Shown here: positions 5,844 through 6,369 of the stretch, piece by piece
Position numbering within the stretch: the first letter of the stretch is position 1
How the letters are laid out: every line of letters starts with the position of its first letter
Source of the DNA: Actinomycetes bacterium
GTDB taxonomy: Bacteria > Actinomycetota > Acidimicrobiia > Acidimicrobiales > Microtrichaceae
Length of the DNA: 6,369 nt
Assembly (NCBI GenBank): GCA_023423475.1
Contig: JAFAFN010000555.1
Span: 1-6,369, forward strand
Reading direction: 5' to 3'
Notes under the pieces: generated by a model
The model's input: the letters and a program-made list of their open reading frames with translations, nothing else
Told to the model about the DNA's origin: nothing
The model's database searches: none
Program-made: the position numbers and the translations under genes

Positions 5844-6369
5844 CAGGCGATCACCCCGCCGGAGATGGTGACGGTGCGGTGGGCGATGCGGTCCGCACGG
5901 TCGGCCTCGTGCGAGGCGAAGAGGACGGTGGCACCCACCGACGACGCCTCGGTCATGAGCTCGTCGATGACGTCGCGGCCGTCGGCGTCGAGCCCGGCGT
6001 GCGGTTCGTCGAGCAGCCACAGCTCGGGGCGGCGGCACACCATCGACGCGAACGAGACACGTCGTCGCTGGCCCGTCGACAACGCCCGGACCGGGAGCTC
6101 CCACAGGCGCTCGACGACCCCGAGGCGCACCAGCGCGGCGCGTCCCTCGTCACGGGTCGCACCGGCAGCACGGGACCAGAAGTCCAGGTTCTCGGCGACG
6201 GTCAGGTCCTCGTAGAGGAACGTCGCATGGCCGAGCAGACCGACCCGTCGGCGCACCGCGGCACGGTTCCGGGTGAGGTCGCGGCCGAGCACCTCGACGG
6301 TGCCCGAACTCGCCGGCACCAGGCCGGCACACAGCTTGAGCAACGTCGTCTTTCCGGCCCCGTTGGGAC
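5843..6369 (-). CDS. ccmA: CcmA, ABC transporter ATPase (5' end cut by window edge)
   Basis: The window enters the gene inside the Walker A motif: the first complete codons give PNGAGKTT, so about 30-40 N-terminal residues are missing, judged from family length. The visible 174 residues are a near-complete ABC ATPase. They contain the Walker A, a GHATFLYEDLTVAENL stretch (46-61) at the Q-loop, the signature LSTGQRRRVSFA (96-107), Walker B ELWLLDEP (115-122) with catalytic E121, the D-loop GLD (125-127), and the H-loop H153 in ASHE. The GH-x-x-x-LY-x-x-LT-x-x-ENL pattern and the short length point to CcmA among ABC ATPases, and ccmB follows directly. CcmA powers release of holo-CcmE and is not thought to transport haem itself. 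The usual Q-loop Gln is Ala here. The operon promoter should lie upstream, outside the window. Confidence 0.94.
   Translation of the reverse strand, partial: PNGAGKTTLLKLCAGLVPASSGTVEVLGRDLTRNRAAVRRRVGLLGHATFLYEDLTVAENLDFWSRAAGATRDEGRAALVRLGVVERLWELPVRALSTGQRRRVSFASMVCRRPELWLLDEPHAGLDADGRDVIDELMTEASSVGATVLFASHEADRADRIAHRTVTISGGVIA

Noticed and set aside
5844..6104. N-terminal extension of CcmB into ccmA
   Set aside because: The extension is Arg/His-rich shadow of ccmA. The ATG at 5841-5843 gives a CcmB of normal length with the usual N-terminus.

Overview
The window carries one tightly packed operon, read entirely on the minus strand, that encodes a System I (Ccm) cytochrome c maturation machine. 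In transcription order (right to left) the genes are ccmA (5' end cut by the window edge), ccmB, ccmC, ccmD, ccmE, ccmF, ccmG, ccmH and a ccmI-like TPR gene (3' end cut by the other edge). This is the classical ccmABCDEFGH(I) order. Each assignment rests on motifs readable in the translation: Walker A/B and LSTGQ in CcmA, WWD (tryptophan-rich haem-handling) signatures in CcmC and CcmF, the haem-binding His in a KHDSTY motif in CcmE, WCGPC in CcmG, and CQQC in CcmH.

Organism: the DNA is very GC-rich, with strong G/C third-position bias, several GTG starts, and Ala/Val/Asp/Glu/Arg-rich proteins. This suggests a high-GC bacterium, most plausibly an actinobacterium of the Acidimicrobiia type. That is an inference from style and composition, not a database result. 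System I would be the less usual choice in Actinobacteria, most of which use System II (ResB/ResC).

How the genes work together: CcmA and CcmB form the ABC module that, with CcmC and CcmD, loads haem covalently onto the chaperone CcmE and releases holo-CcmE. CcmF, with CcmH and the CcmI-like protein, takes haem from CcmE and attaches it to apocytochrome CXXCH sites. CcmG and CcmH keep those cysteines reduced. No cytochrome c substrate gene lies in the window.

Layout: eight gene junctions. Seven are overlaps of 1 to 4 nt (TGATG, ATGA or GTGA), so translation is probably coupled. The exception is ccmE-ccmF, which has a 31-nt gap, no good Shine-Dalgarno sequence, and an inverted repeat lying across the ccmF start codon. 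There is no stretch over 300 bases without a gene, and no RNA gene, mobile element, CRISPR array or internal terminator was seen. The promoter must lie upstream of ccmA, outside the window. The first 14 bases are a C4G10 run that looks like a sequence-end artefact.

Nothing here is a clearly new system. The parts most worth a second look are the ccmF start hairpin, the CcmI-like protein without its first membrane segment, the acidic cytoplasmic extensions on CcmE and CcmF, and several substitutions at normally conserved motif positions.
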